This document shows, one piece after another, positions 22,545 to 36,000 of a stretch of DNA of 64,000 nucleotides (position 1 is its first letter; every line of letters starts with the position of its first letter). Made by a program: the position numbers and the translations under genes. The stretch spans positions 9,734,001 through 9,798,000 of the forward strand of contig OU612075.1 of the NCBI GenBank assembly GCA_914767715.1, given 5' to 3'. Below the pieces are notes generated by a model. It was not told the DNA's origin and made no database searches. It saw only the letters and a list, made by a program, of their open reading frames with translations. This DNA is from Membranipora membranacea. Taxonomy: Eukaryota > Bryozoa > Gymnolaemata > Cheilostomatida > Membraniporidae.

Positions 22545-23497
22545 TTACATTTCTTTTTCAAGACAGGTGACTTGGCTCTCTACAACTTCAACAATTTGCC
22601 ACGATGAGTTGGGTTCTTTCCCCATGAGAAGTCCGTTTCTGACTTGGAATATTGTATTTTTATTTTCAGATGTTAATTTGTCGCGTAGGGACCTCGGGAG
22701 ATATTCCCGGTGCTGCTCTTCTTTACTAAGATCAGGGGTGACAAAAGTTTGTCCACGTAGTCGTAGTAAGCAAGTAGAAAGTCATTCCTAGTCAGGGGGT
22801 CGGTAAAGGAAATCTTAGTCGGTCTCACATTCTTGTCTTTTGCTAATTCCATGTTTCGTCTTCCAAGTCTAGTCACCTTAACAACATAATCAGTATTAAT
22901 TTCAAGGTCGTTACATATGTCATATAAGGCAGAAGCTGTACGGCCCTCCTCCAGTTTGTGGAGGATGACATTACAGCTCCTCTCATACCTGGCATTCTGA
23001 GATTTTGTGTCTTCAAGCTGTTTATCAGTTTTCGCAGTCATTTTTCTCAAAATAGGCATGTCGTCGACAACATCAGTCCATGCTGCCGCCTGTTCTCTAG
23101 TTGCCGACTCTAGTATTTTGGAATTCTCCGCCCGTATTTCCCTGTTCTCATTCCTCATCCCACGGATGTCTCTTGTGAGACCATCCAGAGATACAGCGAG
23201 ACTAGGTAAATAGAGAAGATTGGTAAGTTTAGGTTGCCAATCCTTACAGTACCAGTGGATACCAGCACTTTTCATAAAGGCTAGCTCACCCGAGAGTTTG
23301 ATATCATTCCACTCTGTGAGGCAGCCTGTATTAAACTGGTGCTGACAGTAGGCGCAGCAGAGCACTAGGGCATTGCTGGTTCTTATTACTTTCCTACAAG
23401 TGAAGCATTTACCAGCCCAAGGAGATGTTGGGGCATCACCAGTTTGACTTGTGCCTGCGGCTCCACCAGAACTCATCGTAGTAGTCATCACCCCCAT
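22545..23497 (-). pseudogene. PHD-finger ORF1-like relic, copy 2
   Basis: This is the longest surviving copy: ATG at 23497 (MGVMTTTMSS) opens a 274-codon frame covering the PHD finger, coiled coil and the RLGRRN/KNVRPTKISF C-terminal domain. A 5-nt deletion near 22748 relative to the other copies then shifts the frame; the original frame would continue through HREYLPRSLRDKL and QVRNGLLMGKEPNSSW to a stop at 22545. Two PHD zinc ligands are also changed (His to Asn in QFNTGC, last Cys to Trp in CKDW). No reverse transcriptase ORF follows. It is a fossil of a LINE-type ORF1 that was part of the unit before amplification. Confidence 0.72.
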
Positions 23498-24216
23498 AAC
23501 CTGCGACAGGGCCAGCGGGCAATAGGGTAGGCACAGTGCAGTCAGCTAACAGACCACCGACCAGCAGGGCAACAAAGTATACCTGGTCTATAGAAAAATA
23601 TGGTGTACTCACAAATAATGTGGTGCTAGGAAGATATATAAAATATTAGTGTTTGGGTACCACCAGTTTTGCAGCTAGTTTGTCTCCAGTGCAGAGCAGA
23701 CCAGCAATTTCAAATCAGATCAACCTGCAGACCGTTGTGCTTGATCTTCATGTAGGCTGCCCAGAGTATTGGGTGTCTCAGCAGTAGTTTGCAGTTTAAA
23801 TGATGCAGTAGATGTAGCTAGGAGCTGAATCTTTATGGATAAATTAAGGATTTTCAGAGAGAGAAAATTTTTCTTTCTCCACCATTAGTGACCTTGAACA
23901 GTATCAACCACTCTCAAAGCACCAAACAGGGTGAGACGCAAAGCAAATGGGGTGGTAAATGTGGGTGGTTGAAACTGGACATTGACAAAGTAAAGGCACG
24001 CAAGTAAGTCCCAGGGGCCCACCCCATGGCTTGTTTGACTGCTGGTACTGGTGGTAAAATTTTGTACTTCTGTTGACTGTATTATTATTACTATGCCACC
24101 TCATCAAAGGAATCTAAAAGATTACTCCTTGTCTCATCCTCAGTTTTATATAAGCAGTAGGCAGTTTTATGAAATAATCATGGTAGTTGGTTTGGTACTT
24201 AGTCCAATCCAACTCT
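23498..24216. other. Spacer upstream of ORF1 relic copy 2
   Basis: Duplicated non-coding DNA matching 7160-7871 and 39898-40620. No feature beyond the shared repeats. Confidence 0.4.
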
Positions 24217-24224
24217 CCTTGAGT

Positions 24225-24639
24225 CAGGGGCGTATATTCTAAAAATTTTCACTCACTGACTTTTTAGAGATGAGCATAATGATCGGGTGCAGCCCTATCC
24301 ACACGCCGTAGGCGTGGCGGGGAGGGTGTGGGAGGGGCGCTTAAGCGCCCTCCCACCACGGAAATTTTTGCATATCGGTAGCAAAATAGTGCAAGCAGAG
24401 AGGTATTTCAATAGCTCACTGAGGTATTTCAATAGCTCACTGAGCTGTTGGGTACTTTCAGAAAACAACTCAATAGCAGTAGAAGATTACAGGAAAAATT
24501 TTGAAAAAAAACCGACCTAAATGGGATTCGAACCCACAACAATCTGATATACAGTGATTATAAAGCAGAAGCTCTACACACTGAGCTATTCAGTCACTCA
24601 CGGAAATCCGTGGGCCGTGAGTGCTAATATACGCCACTG
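24225..24639. mobile_element. 415-bp hAT-type MITE carrying a tRNA-like gene
   Basis: Absent from the matching site in unit 3 (40618), so a clean insertion. It is flanked by an 8-bp duplication, ccttgagt (24217-24224 and 24640-24647), and bounded by inverted ends caggggcgtatatt and aatatacgccactg. The CAG(G/T)G ends with an 8-bp duplication are diagnostic of the hAT superfamily. Inside are a GC-rich palindrome (gggaggggcgc-ttaa-gcgccctccc, near 24330-24355), a 22-bp tandem duplication (ggtatttcaatagctcactga, near 24401-24445), and a tRNA-like gene near the right end. There is no transposase. Confidence 0.85.
24514..24595 (-). tRNA. tRNA-like gene, possible intron-containing tRNA-Ile(UAU)
   Basis: The 82-nt minus-strand sequence folds as a tRNA. 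The acceptor stem is gactgaa/ttaggtc (one G-A mismatch, one G-T). The D stem is gctc/gagc. The anticodon stem is tctgc/tcaga with a closing mismatch. The T arm is gtggg-ttcgaat-cccat, and A- and B-box sequences are good. The anticodon loop is 17 nt, which fits a 7-nt loop plus a 10-nt intron after position 37, giving anticodon TAT. Mismatches suggest decay or a tRNA-derived fragment captured by the surrounding hAT MITE. Whether it is transcribed or charged is unknown. Confidence 0.55.
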
Positions 24640-24640
24640 C

Positions 24641-25037
24641 CTTGAGTGCTGTATGGGACATGTCTTACTGAACACATGCAGCCCAGGCTTCAACACACAC
24701 ACAGAACTGCTGTTTAGGACTTGAGTGGTACGACATCTCCCTCACAGCACCTCCCACATGTCTTACAACACCCATCGCCAGCGACGGTTTTGTTGCCTAT
24801 TCAGAACAGGATAATTTGTTGTAATGCTTCTATTGTTACTTCGAGTCCAGCGGTCAGGGCCACCTTAACACAAATTTATGCTGCTAAACTGGGCGTTGGC
24901 TGGCCACGAGTGTTGTAAGATGTGTGGCAGGTGCATTATTGGATATGTTTTACAACACTCAAGAGTCAAGGCCTAAACAGCAGTGCTGTGTGTGTGTTGA
25001 AGCCTGGGCTGCATGTGTTCAGTATCCCATACAGCAC
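24641..25037. repeat. Long palindromic repeat (copy 2)
   Basis: About 130-bp inverted arms around a spacer of about 140 bp, as in the copy at 40621-41017. A short stretch next to ttcagtatcccatac is deleted in the right arm. The hAT MITE inserted exactly at the left edge of this repeat. Non-coding. Confidence 0.7.
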
Positions 25038-26707
25038 CTGTCACATTTCTCATAGCACCCAAGTGTTGGATTAGACTAATTTGTCTAAGCACGCGACATG
25101 GGCTGCACTATGATTTTTCAAAAACTGTGACGCCCATACAGTACTGGAAGTTTTTGTAATGTAATGTTAGTTTTCTATCCCCAGTCCACTGTGGTGGGTC
25201 AAAGTTGACTTGTGTGTATGCTGATGAGCTCTGAACATTCATGACCCCCTCACTGGTAAAATTCATCAAAAATAACCTGTATGCTGCCATGTGGAATTTT
25301 TGGCACAGCATATACAGGCCTGCTAAGCGATACTGTCTCACTCACACTAGTCTGGTATCATTACGATGAGTTGACAGTGAACAGTGTACTGTCATTTAAG
25401 AAGTAATATGGTACATTTTTGGACCCAGTAACACCATTACGTAAATTTCATCAGTCGGATATTGACAACTTTATCTTTGGGACTGCTAAGTATGCATATT
25501 GAAAAGTGAGTAGAACCACTGGTCAACACGATGTACATATTATTAAAAGTAACAATCAGTTGGCTGAGTCAAAGGAGTGCTCTATTCAATTTATCTTGAA
25601 CAAAGAAACATGAAAGGGACCCGAGAGTAGTAGTCGAGCTACTACGATTTGCTATCTAGTATCCAACTAATGCAATTAATGTAATGACCATCCCTAGAAG
25701 CACTATATTTTTCACATGATATTGTCTTTGCAGACCGTTGGCAACTCTTGGTCAGCGTACCAGTTGGGCCATCTTTCATAGGAAAAAGATCATACAGTGT
25801 GCGTAAATGTTCAATGGAGGATCGAACAAGCCAGTCTATAAACAATATTCACATAATAATTTAGTAGACTGATTTCATCAAAAAATTAATTTTCAGAAAA
25901 CTGTTCTTCAGCAAGATGAGCTAAGGTCTTCCGTCTGCCCAATAGTGTGCTGGTGATACCACATCTGAATACGCAGCTATGGGCTGAGTGCCGCAACTCG
26001 TAAAAGAAGGTGATGTACTTCCTAGTCATTAGAACATGTGTTGTAATCGTCTAAGTGCTCAAACTACTGCAAGCTCGAGTTTGTGGATAACTTTATCAAA
26101 TGTTCCTCTCCTGTTTGTTTGAATGTTAGGTAAAGCAACCCTACATACCCACACTTGCAAAAATGAGTGTTAGTGCCAATATATTTTTTGCTAAGTTTCA
26201 AGATTCGAGATTCAAGCACAAAAAAACCAAGCTTACCATTCTATGTTCTTCATTAAATCTTTAAAACCAAGAGCCAGAGACATCTAGCGCTGAGGTATGT
26301 TAAAGCTATAGCGTGCCTCCTGATATTTGGTGTAATTTTGAAGATCCTAGTCTAATTAAGAGCAGCATGGCAACCTTTTAAATAGCCTTCGTACGCAGCT
26401 GAAACCATTTGATTTACTAAAATGAGAATTTTTCTCAACTTTTCTCAACCACTAAGAATGTCTCCTCTTTACTGCTCTATTACATAAAAATATGTTTCAA
26501 ATGCTTAAACTTCAGATCATGATGCCCTGAAGATAAGGAACGTCTTTGAAAAATATGATGATTGGCTTGTGATTAGCCATATTTTTTTTACCCAAGCAAA
26601 GATCACATTCCAAAAAGCGCTACTAAAGCTTTAACAAGATGAATTGTACTCATATGATACACAATGTATAATTGTTAGTTTCTTTCCTTAATTCAGTTTG
26701 AGCGACA
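25038..26707. other. 5' flank of RNF26-like copy B
   Basis: Non-coding. It lacks the tRNA-like inverted-repeat element that units 1 and 3 carry at the matching place, and so shows the empty site at about 25715-25735. No gene seen. Confidence 0.4.
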
Positions 26708-29700
26708 ATGAGTTCACTCTTGTACACTACAATTGATGCACTGTCCTACTTTCTCAACGCTCATTATGAAGTTGTGACCACTCTTCTGTGCTGGGCCTAC
26801 ACTTCAGTCATCACAGCGAGAAACACTCTCAGTGGGATATACTCTGGAGTCACACTGACAGGTGAAGTGACTGCTACTCTGATCTATGATTCTGTAAAGA
26901 TTCTCATACACTCGGCTAAGCTACTTGTCTATGTAGTTCTAAAGTTTTCGGACTTGGTCTTGTTGATATTATCATGGATTGAGCTGTTGATAATCAACGT
27001 GAGTAATATGCAGTTTGGAGCCATGTGACAGTTTAGGATACCATAACACCTTTCCTGTTGTAAGAAGTAATGTAGTGCATTTCGCAGGGACCGGAGTCAT
27101 CAAATCACCATGCATAATGTGGGCCTCCTACTTAGTGAACATTTTCAAAAAATGATTGTTCTACTCAGTTGATTGGTATTGTGAGACTTAAACATAAATC
27201 AGAAATATGCATGCTGTCGTCGTAAACACTGAGTAGACATGAGAGCATCCGTTGCTACAAACCAAGACAACCGTCCTAAACTGTTATAATATGATATAAA
27301 ATTCAGCGAAGGTATTTGATAACAAATAATATATCTGTTTACAGGTGTACCTAGCTTTACAATAGGTTGTCCTCGGCCTAATTCAAGTTCTCTCAGCTAT
27401 CAAGGATGGAGTTGTTTTAGTTCTCCACCTCCCACTCATTATTCTATCATCATTAGACGACCAACTTCTCTGGTGCTATGTGGAGTTATCTACTTTCTTA
27501 CAAGCTTCAGGCAGTACTCTTGTGGCTAAACTCTCTGTTATTTTGTACCATATGTTATTGACTCCCTATTACATACTGGGTTATATTTATGATCTCGCAG
27601 TGGCCTCAAGCAGCTCTGTCTACAGGTCAGTTTTATAGAAAATATAAGCATAAATAATATTATCTTAAGCTACTCACTGCCACTTTTAGGGTCGATGAGA
27701 ACGCACTTACATGAGAGGTATCGGTTTGGGGTTGGCCAGCTAGGTTGATATTTTGTACCACTTACCACCCGATCTAGCCGGGTTCCCAAGTTGACTAAAC
27801 CAAGTGAAAAAAAAATTTATAGTCAAGACAGCTTATTCAGCGTTGTTGATTTTTACAGGCTTGCATATTTGACTCCAATCATAGCCTCAGATTCTTGGAA
27901 CTCATTCTACACATTTTGTACTAACACAACTGCCCAACTGAATAAAGCGTTCAGCTCTGCTTTCTTAGTCTATGGAGAGGTGTTCTGGGGTTGGACCATC
28001 AGTATCTCACAGTTTTATCTCAGTTGTGAAAGTTTGATCGGGAAGACATCAGATTATGTAAGTTAAGTCGCATGTTATTCCTCTGCTCTTTTTTGATTTG
28101 CTTTATGAAAAAATTGTTAATTTTCTAGATGATGATGCTATAATACCGTCAATGGTGAGGGTCTGACTAACAAACTCTCTCTCTCATCGGTCATCGGGTC
28201 GTCTGCCTTAGATGTCTTTTAACCTGAACCAATTCCTTCATCGCTATATCTTGTCTATCAAAGATAGTTAAGAAACACTATTAAAGACTTACAGTTGAGC
28301 TTGATTTTATGAGGGCATGACTGGCCCAAAGTAGTTAATGGTGTTGATGCTGCTTTCTATTGAAGTCTAGTCTCCCACCCTCCCTGGTCCAACAATTTTA
28401 TTTCTCCCTCAGTTAAAGGAGTTGTCCAACCACAGACAATGGATGAATAGCTCCAAAATGAGTCATATTCTGTCTCTTATTATATTGTATATTATTATCT
28501 GGTATCAGAGACTATAGTTTATATATTTCTATTGTCTCTGGTATCGCAGTTTTTGGGACAAACTCTCTAGTTTTTTTTTGTTTTTTTTTTCAGTTGTACT
28601 ACGTGCCTACTGATATACATTTTGGAACTAAGGCTAGATTTCAGGACTTGTTATGGCACGTTTGTATGACGCCTCTTATGCTCATCAATGAGATAAGTAG
28701 AGATATGCGGTTATACACTCAGTATTTCTACAAAGCTCTTTTCTACTTCACGTGAGTCGCCAAATTATGCTGCACTATACAATTGTACCTGAAAACATGT
28801 TTTGTTACCTAGTTTCCTTCATCCACTCTTTGTATCACAACCATCCAAGATCACGGCATGGTTTTGTATTTTCAATATCTCCCTTTTTTTTATATTTAGT
28901 TTTAGTCGTTGCACCGTTTCCAAAAATCATCTATACTTATGTCAACGGGCCTGAAATGCAACAGGAAACCCACTTGCCTGAAAATCTTTCAGATTTCAGT
29001 TCTTGGAGGGGTACAAATGGGAATAGCTGAGTTATAAACTCCTAAGTTGATTAATATTCTCTGTGATATTATCTTTCTATCTATCTTTTTTTAAACGATC
29101 AGTTTACATGGCACGGCAATATATGACACCTAATCTATTACATGTCTCTCGGTCCTACACAACTTATGTCTCAAATTTATTTTAGGGCTGATAGGGAGCA
29201 GACAAATTCTCAGCACAGAGGACATATATTAATACCTTTACCATCTGTACAGACAAGTGTATACTGTATATTTGAGGACCTTATATGGATAACTTGGCTA
29301 ACTATTAAAACTAACTGGCCTGTAATATTAGTATGGGCTGTGATCGTTATGATGATATATGTGATACTGAAGTATCAGGGCACTCGAAGCTTGATACGGA
29401 TAAGACAACAGAGAGATGAGGAAACATTGAGACTTCTACAGCAAAGAGTTGATCACCACCTGATCAACCAACCAGGTAAATCCAACAGAATCATCAAGCC
29501 CTGTTAACGGTGTATGATGAAAATGCAATATTGTGATACATTTAAAGAACTACTAGCCAACTTGAGAACACGTTAGCAAAAGTAGCAAACATCGTAACCA
29601 AATCAAATTTGTACTGCCCAGCAGTGTAAATTTAAGAGAGGAGTTGTCCTCTTTATATTGATGCGCTGATAACTCCTAAAGTGTGGCAACTAATAACTGA

Positions 29701-31109
29701 GAGCATATATCAAGATAACAGATTTTTCAGATAGACATGTAACAATATTATGCGCAGATGACTAGTCCTGTGGTAACCCTAACTATATTGCAGCTTTTCA
29801 TAATAAAAGAATAAAACACTAATTTATAGTGTACAACTCAGTAACTATTCAAACCTGGATTTATTTGATAATCATTATCATTTGGGGAAAAGGCAGTCTC
29901 ACTAATTAAGATATAAACCTCAACATCATTTGCCGTGTTGTGATACACTCGTCACATAGATCCAGCAGCACAGGGAGTTATTTGTAGTTACATAACGATG
30001 AGCCAAATAATAAGTATTTCATTTTAAGATTCTTTCTCCTTTCAGACGACGCCGGTGACCGACCTGAGTTAGACCCTGTGGATTTTGATTCAGATGAGGA
30101 GATGTCCAACTCAGATTCAGACAATGAGGATGAGGAGCTCATTCATATACCCAGAACTAGGTCACAGACTCGTGTATCTAGGTCACGGTCTAACACCCCA
30201 GATCTCACTACTCCAGGGTAAGTTTCTAAACACTTTTCATGTGTTGTCTAGTGCTTGCACATATTGGTGAATGCATCATGTTGATCTTTAACTGGTTTTA
30301 ATAGAATGAGGTCTTTGATATTATTCTAGTGTTCTCAGTCTAATTTATAATACTGCTCTTAGTACATACACAGTCTGTTGCCCAGTTACAACTGATTTTC
30401 GCACAATGTAGAGATATGAAGGTACTGAAAGGGTACTACTTTGTATACACATTCATGAATTAGTACCTCTTTAATACATTCTCACCCTGATTGGGCCACA
30501 GGCTCTTTATGAAATTAGAGTAGTATTCTAAATCAGACTGAGAACTCTAGAGTGATACAAAAAACGTGATTCTCTCACAATCACTTCAATTCCTCAACTC
30601 AGCACCAATCATTCAGCTCAAAGGATTGCTCTAACGCATAAGAATCCCCTGTCTTACCTTATTTGATAATCTGTTTCTTCTTGTATGGGAAAAATCCCCT
30701 CCATCCAACCAAAATAAGTTGAGAGAGGCCGTGCTGCACTGTTTTTGAAGCTGCCTATAGCTATCATAATATGGTCAGACAGCTCTGAGTAAGTCGATCT
30801 TTCAAAAATAAAGTCTGTGACGCATTATTTCTGTAGATTAAATGGTTAATCGTGTTAACAAAAGTTAAAGACAAAAGACAATTTAAGAAAAATGAATCTT
30901 TTCAATATGTTGATCGTTATTTCAGGGCTGAGACCAGATATATCAGAAAGTTGAGACAGTCAGTTGAAGAAGAAAAGACGAATAGACAATGTATAGTATG
31001 TCACGTCAATGTTAAAAACATTATCTTACTGCCATGTAGACATTTGTGTGTATGCGGAGACTGTGTACAGCCCTTACTGAGACGTAGACCGAAGACGTGC
31101 CCCCTGTGA
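26708..31109 (+). pseudogene. RNF26-like RING ligase, copy B (two disabling changes)
   Basis: All seven exons are recognisable: 26708-26998, 27345-27625, 27859-28057, 28594-28751, 29186-29475, 30046-30217, 30926-31109. In exon 2 the Trp codon after VYLALQ is TAG (27363-27365), which would end the protein near residue 104. In exon 7 the codon for the last RING cysteine is TGA (31107-31109), so even a read-through product would lose the eighth zinc ligand and the RINQVMEVFT tail. Splice sites are preserved and the rest of the coding sequence is well conserved, so inactivation is recent. A short product with the first membrane helices could still be made. Confidence 0.85.
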
Positions 31110-33080
31110 CGGAGCAGGATCAACCAAGTCATGGAAGTTTTTACATAAATGTTATGTAAATATTTTTAGACTTGATATTTGTATAAATCTTTTTACAATG
31201 CTATTGCACCAGTGGTGTCCAATCAAAAATGCCGACTGAAACATCAAAGCATTGATGATCATTCTTAGATGTTAAATCTGCAAAGAGCTTTGATAGATTT
31301 GTGTCTTTGATCTTTATCTCTTTGGGAAATCGCCGTCGGGCTACCCTTTTTGGCAATCACGATTTTCCAATAATTTACCTCACTTATTTTTAGAGCCCTT
31401 TTGCTCCATTTTAATTAAGAAAGTAGTGAAGAGAGGTTTTAAATCTGCCAAATGATATTTTTATATCAAATATATTACGTTACAAACCATAATCACACAA
31501 ACAGTTAACAGCCCATTTCGAAAAAGAAGGCAGTTTACTAAAGTGTGTCTGTATCCTGTGTTTACAAGTACCGATCAAAGCTCGTCTAGACAGGCTAGTA
31601 TGTCAAGTGATCATCCCTCCAGCAAATAGGCTGACAAAATGTTTCAACTTTGTAGGAGGGGGATACTGCATCCGTCACATTTGGCCAAAACGCCTGCAAA
31701 AAATCCATAAAGCCTCGCATCAGTACTATCTGACAGTGCAAGTGAAAAGAAGTCATCAAGCGTACACGCATCATTGTATACATACAGCGTAAAACAGGAA
31801 AAAGAATTGATGTCTGTTCTAAGGACATTACTCTTCAGTTCAACATGAATCTCTACAAAGCATGGTGATGCAAGATCAACTTGTCAATGGGAAAAGTGAA
31901 GGAGTTCCTGTTTCAATAACTTTGAGTTGTCCCTCTAACAAACAGGGAACCATAACTCTAGAAAAAAAATAATAGTAACGCCTGCGCACTGACATAATAA
32001 TGATATCCGGAAACTGGAGTGAAACTGCAAGAGTCCAACTGCTACACCTTCTTGAATGTGGTGAAATTCTTCTTACTGTTGGTAGACTTCATAATTATTA
32101 TACTTATAAACAGGAGTAAGTATCAGTATTGAATTGAGTGTAATGTGATGGGTGATGACCTTATAGGTTTGTGTATATAGATCATTATTGTAGATAGTGT
32201 CAAAACAGAGCAACTAATATAGTAGATAAGTAGTACAAAAAGTCACAGGTCAACTCAAAACTTAACTAACCGCTTGGGCCTCTGTCAAGTGGACTAGTCC
32301 GCTGTGTTTGACTGACCTCAAATCCAGTCTTTGTAGGCCTTGATATGATTGGCACCAGACATTCAGAGCTAACACATTGGCTACTGGCCCCCCTGGGTTT
32401 TTGTTGTTTAAGGATAATTTATGATAGAGAAGATATTTTTAACTCTCCTGAGAATTGAAAACACCACTATCCTGATAGTATTGCTTGGAGAACTTCCTCC
32501 TAGCTGTTCATGCATACCTCGTTCGATGGATTAGTCACCTGCAGCTCATTCATCAGCATTCAATTTCAAATCCAAAATCTTTGCCAAGTTCTCCTTAGAT
32601 GATAGATGTGCACAGTAAAAAAAGGAGACTCATGTAATGCATTAACACAAGATATTACAATGTTTTAAATATTGGTTGTATTTCCTACGCATGTAATCAG
32701 TAGAGGTGCATAATGGGGTGGAGCTGGGATGTGGTAGAAAGAGCATTGCATCAGTACCAAAAGAGAACAGTTTGTTTTAGAATTCAACAGTAGCGGTATT
32801 GTGATGAATCTGTATCAATTTTGCCTGATTTCTCTGTGAAATCTCGATTGATTGGACTTCACCCTCAGTGGTATTATCAGAATTCATGTATTTTTGAAAG
32901 AGGATGCGATCCATAATTTTCCGGCTGTGAAAAATGATTCAGCTAGCAATATGCTATCATACTAAAATCTATCCAGTGTCTAATGTAGTCCTCAGCAGTT
33001 CTGATTAGATTAAAGAATGCTTTTATCGATATTAAAACATTAACATGGAGGAATTCAATTATTTTAGCTGAGTGAATATA
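31110..33080. other. Spacer between RNF26-like copy B and TRIM copy 2
   Basis: Carries the minus-strand relic seen in the other units (about 31500-31957). Here there is no internal stop between VEIHVELKSNVLRTDIN and LYVYNDAC, but stops and indels occur further on. The 230-bp MITE of units 1 and 4 is absent (empty site near 32028). The 5' flank of the TRIM gene with its attattttag acceptor ends the region. Confidence 0.45.
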
Positions 33081-36000
33081 ATGGCAGCAGCAGAGACTAA
33101 CAATCAAGCCTTCACGGAATGTGGCTTATGTTTTGTAAATGATCAGCTGAAAAGATTGCCCTGCAATCCTAGACACATCTACTGTGTAACATGTCTAACC
33201 AAGGATTCAGAGGTTACCAAGATTATAAAATGTCCACTGTGCAGGTAAACTTTCTTTTTTACACTTCATAGCTTGATTTTGTTATTGTAGGCCCTACATA
33301 ATGACATTGTGGTCAGTTGATGATAATAATTGATAGGCTATATGATTTGTTTATAATTACTATATGGTCAAGGTGCCAAGTACTGCAGTGGCCTTCAGTT
33401 TGCCTTTTATTTTCAGATCAGTATTTGATGAATGTATTGATGACATCCCATCAGCAGATGCCCCCTTAGACAAGTTTCTCTGCTGTGATGTTTGTATGAG
33501 AAAAGATGATACAAGAGAACTGGCACAGATTTATTGTGTAATCTGTCAAAAAAGGTTTTGTACTTCCCATGAAAAGGTAAATTTTCTCAGACTCAGAGAA
33601 GATACCTTTGGATATATCCAGGGTAAAGGCTTTGAGATTTTCTCGTTCACAATTTATTGGTTGTAAGGCAGTAGTTAGTGAATTTAATTATCTCAAAACT
33701 AAGCTCTTATATGACCTTAAGATTCTTTTAATGAGTCAACTAACATTGAGCAGTCCATATCAGCTTTGGATGATTATCTTTTGACTTTATGTGTGTCAGG
33801 GCCTTGGTAGAGTTACTTGATAGTTAAATGGAGATTACGAATACTAGCCAGTTTCCCCTCCTAATAGAATGATGATATTTTGCTTAATTCTATCATGGCT
33901 GGCATCAGGGAGAATGAATTCTCCCTGCTGGCATGCTCAGTCTCAATGTAATAGACATTGACAATTAAATTCCATGTATTATATAGTATGTATAGGTTTA
34001 GGATAATATGCGTCTATTTCTGATGTAACACATTTATTGAAGAGTCACAATGATGCACTTGATGACCACATGAGGATAAGGATGGATGAGTATAAGAGAG
34101 ATTTTAGAAAGATGGAGACGCGATACTGTGTCAAACATCCTAAGAAGGTTTACTCAATGGCCTGCGGAAAATGTAGTCGCGTGTTTTGTACTGTCTGTGT
34201 TGAGAGTATAGATACCTGCTCTGATGGTAAATAGATAACATTTATATTTTTTCCTTAAAGACTACCCAAAGAAGTGCTAGTTTCTTTTATTGCACTTCTG
34301 GGAGACTGTGATATCATAATGCAGAGAATGGGAGTTACCTCAGTTTATGGAGGCTCTTTTTCCACGATCAATAACTCATGCCAAGTAGAACATTGAATTT
34401 TTGTACCATTAAAAAACTGATAAAACTTTATTTTAAGTAACTTCCAGACTATAACATTCATTGGTCTTTGAGTAGTCTTTAAGATATAGTTTAAAGTGGT
34501 CGGAGTGATAGTTAAAGCTACTGTACCATTGACTTGGAGACTCTAAGTTTTACAGAATTAGATAATATAATGAGAGAAAGTGTGCTCCAACATCGTACCC
34601 TGATTGTCAATGAGAGATAAAAATAGTAACACAAGCGATGTTAATGATTTACATTCCTCCAGGTAATAACCACAACCTGAAGGCAATAAGTAGTTTGGTT
34701 ACTCTGCTCACTGACTTGGTGAATGAGAAGAAAGTATGGATATACGATACAGAGGAGCACCTGTTAGGAATGTCGAAACAACTGACAGCTGTCATATCTG
34801 ACTGGGATACAGAGACACAAGAGATGATTGAGAAGTTGCATGAAGCCAGAGATAAACATGTAGGTGTATCATTTGGAGGATCTTTGTGTTGTTGAAATGA
34901 CAGTTTCTATTTAGGCTGACCTCATGTTATTGTCAATCATTATTGTAAGACCTCCCATATCCAGCTGATTATATGGAGTTGTCTACTCAGTCTTTATGGG
35001 AACATTAATCCCAGATGCATTCAGAGAAGCAGGTAGTTCGTGACACATCCCTGAGAGAACTACCAGATATGGTATGAATGCCTATAGAGGAAGACATAAG
35101 ACCTTTAGGCCTGTACATGACACAATGTGTTGCCGTTGGTACCAAATTTTTTATGTCCCGTCCTGCCTGAGTAAAACAAATCTTGGTTAAAATCGCACGG
35201 TATAGTCACTCACGGCATTGCGAAGAATGGACGACAAAATAGTGGGTGCTTTAGGGTCCAGGCCGCAATTTCTGCACCATTTTGCTCTCAGTTAGTGGGC
35301 AGGTCGGAGCACACCTGGGATCCAACAAGTCCCAGTAGTCAGTGAAGAGACGAATGCATGATTTTGATGTTTACCCCATTAGGTTATGGAGTTGATGCAG
35401 AAATATGCTGAGTTAGAGGAGAAATTGATAGACCTCAGAAATCAATCCAGAATTGAGATGACAAGTTTTTTGGATGATGAGATTGGGAGTCTACTTGATA
35501 AGCTCAGCAGACAAGTAGCAAAAATAGATACCAGACTTTTCACTTATCATGAGGTATAAACAACTACATAAAATTTTCTTGGTCTAGGTTAGAAATTAGA
35601 CTCTTCACTTTTCAAAGAGTTTTCTTCTAAATAATGATTCGTCAATAGTATATTGTAATTCCCAATGTGATATGTAACATCACTTTGATCAAGGAGGAAA
35701 ATAAATTACTCCTTGCTTTGATGCACGACAATATCTATTCATCTACTTTCGTTATTGATCACAATAATGTTCCCCATACTTGCTTTGAAAGAATAGTAAT
35801 GGCTAAAGAAAATGTTGAGTAATCATATTGTTCGTATACCATCGAAATGCTGTCGATGTCAGGAATGCAAAAAAAACCATTTTTAGTGTCGCATGACGTC
35901 TTCATTGGTTTGTGCCATAACTGTACCTCAAGTCTCATCATCTCAACTGAATGTCATTATATTCTACCAGGTAGACGTTGCAGGAGGATACAAAGAGACA

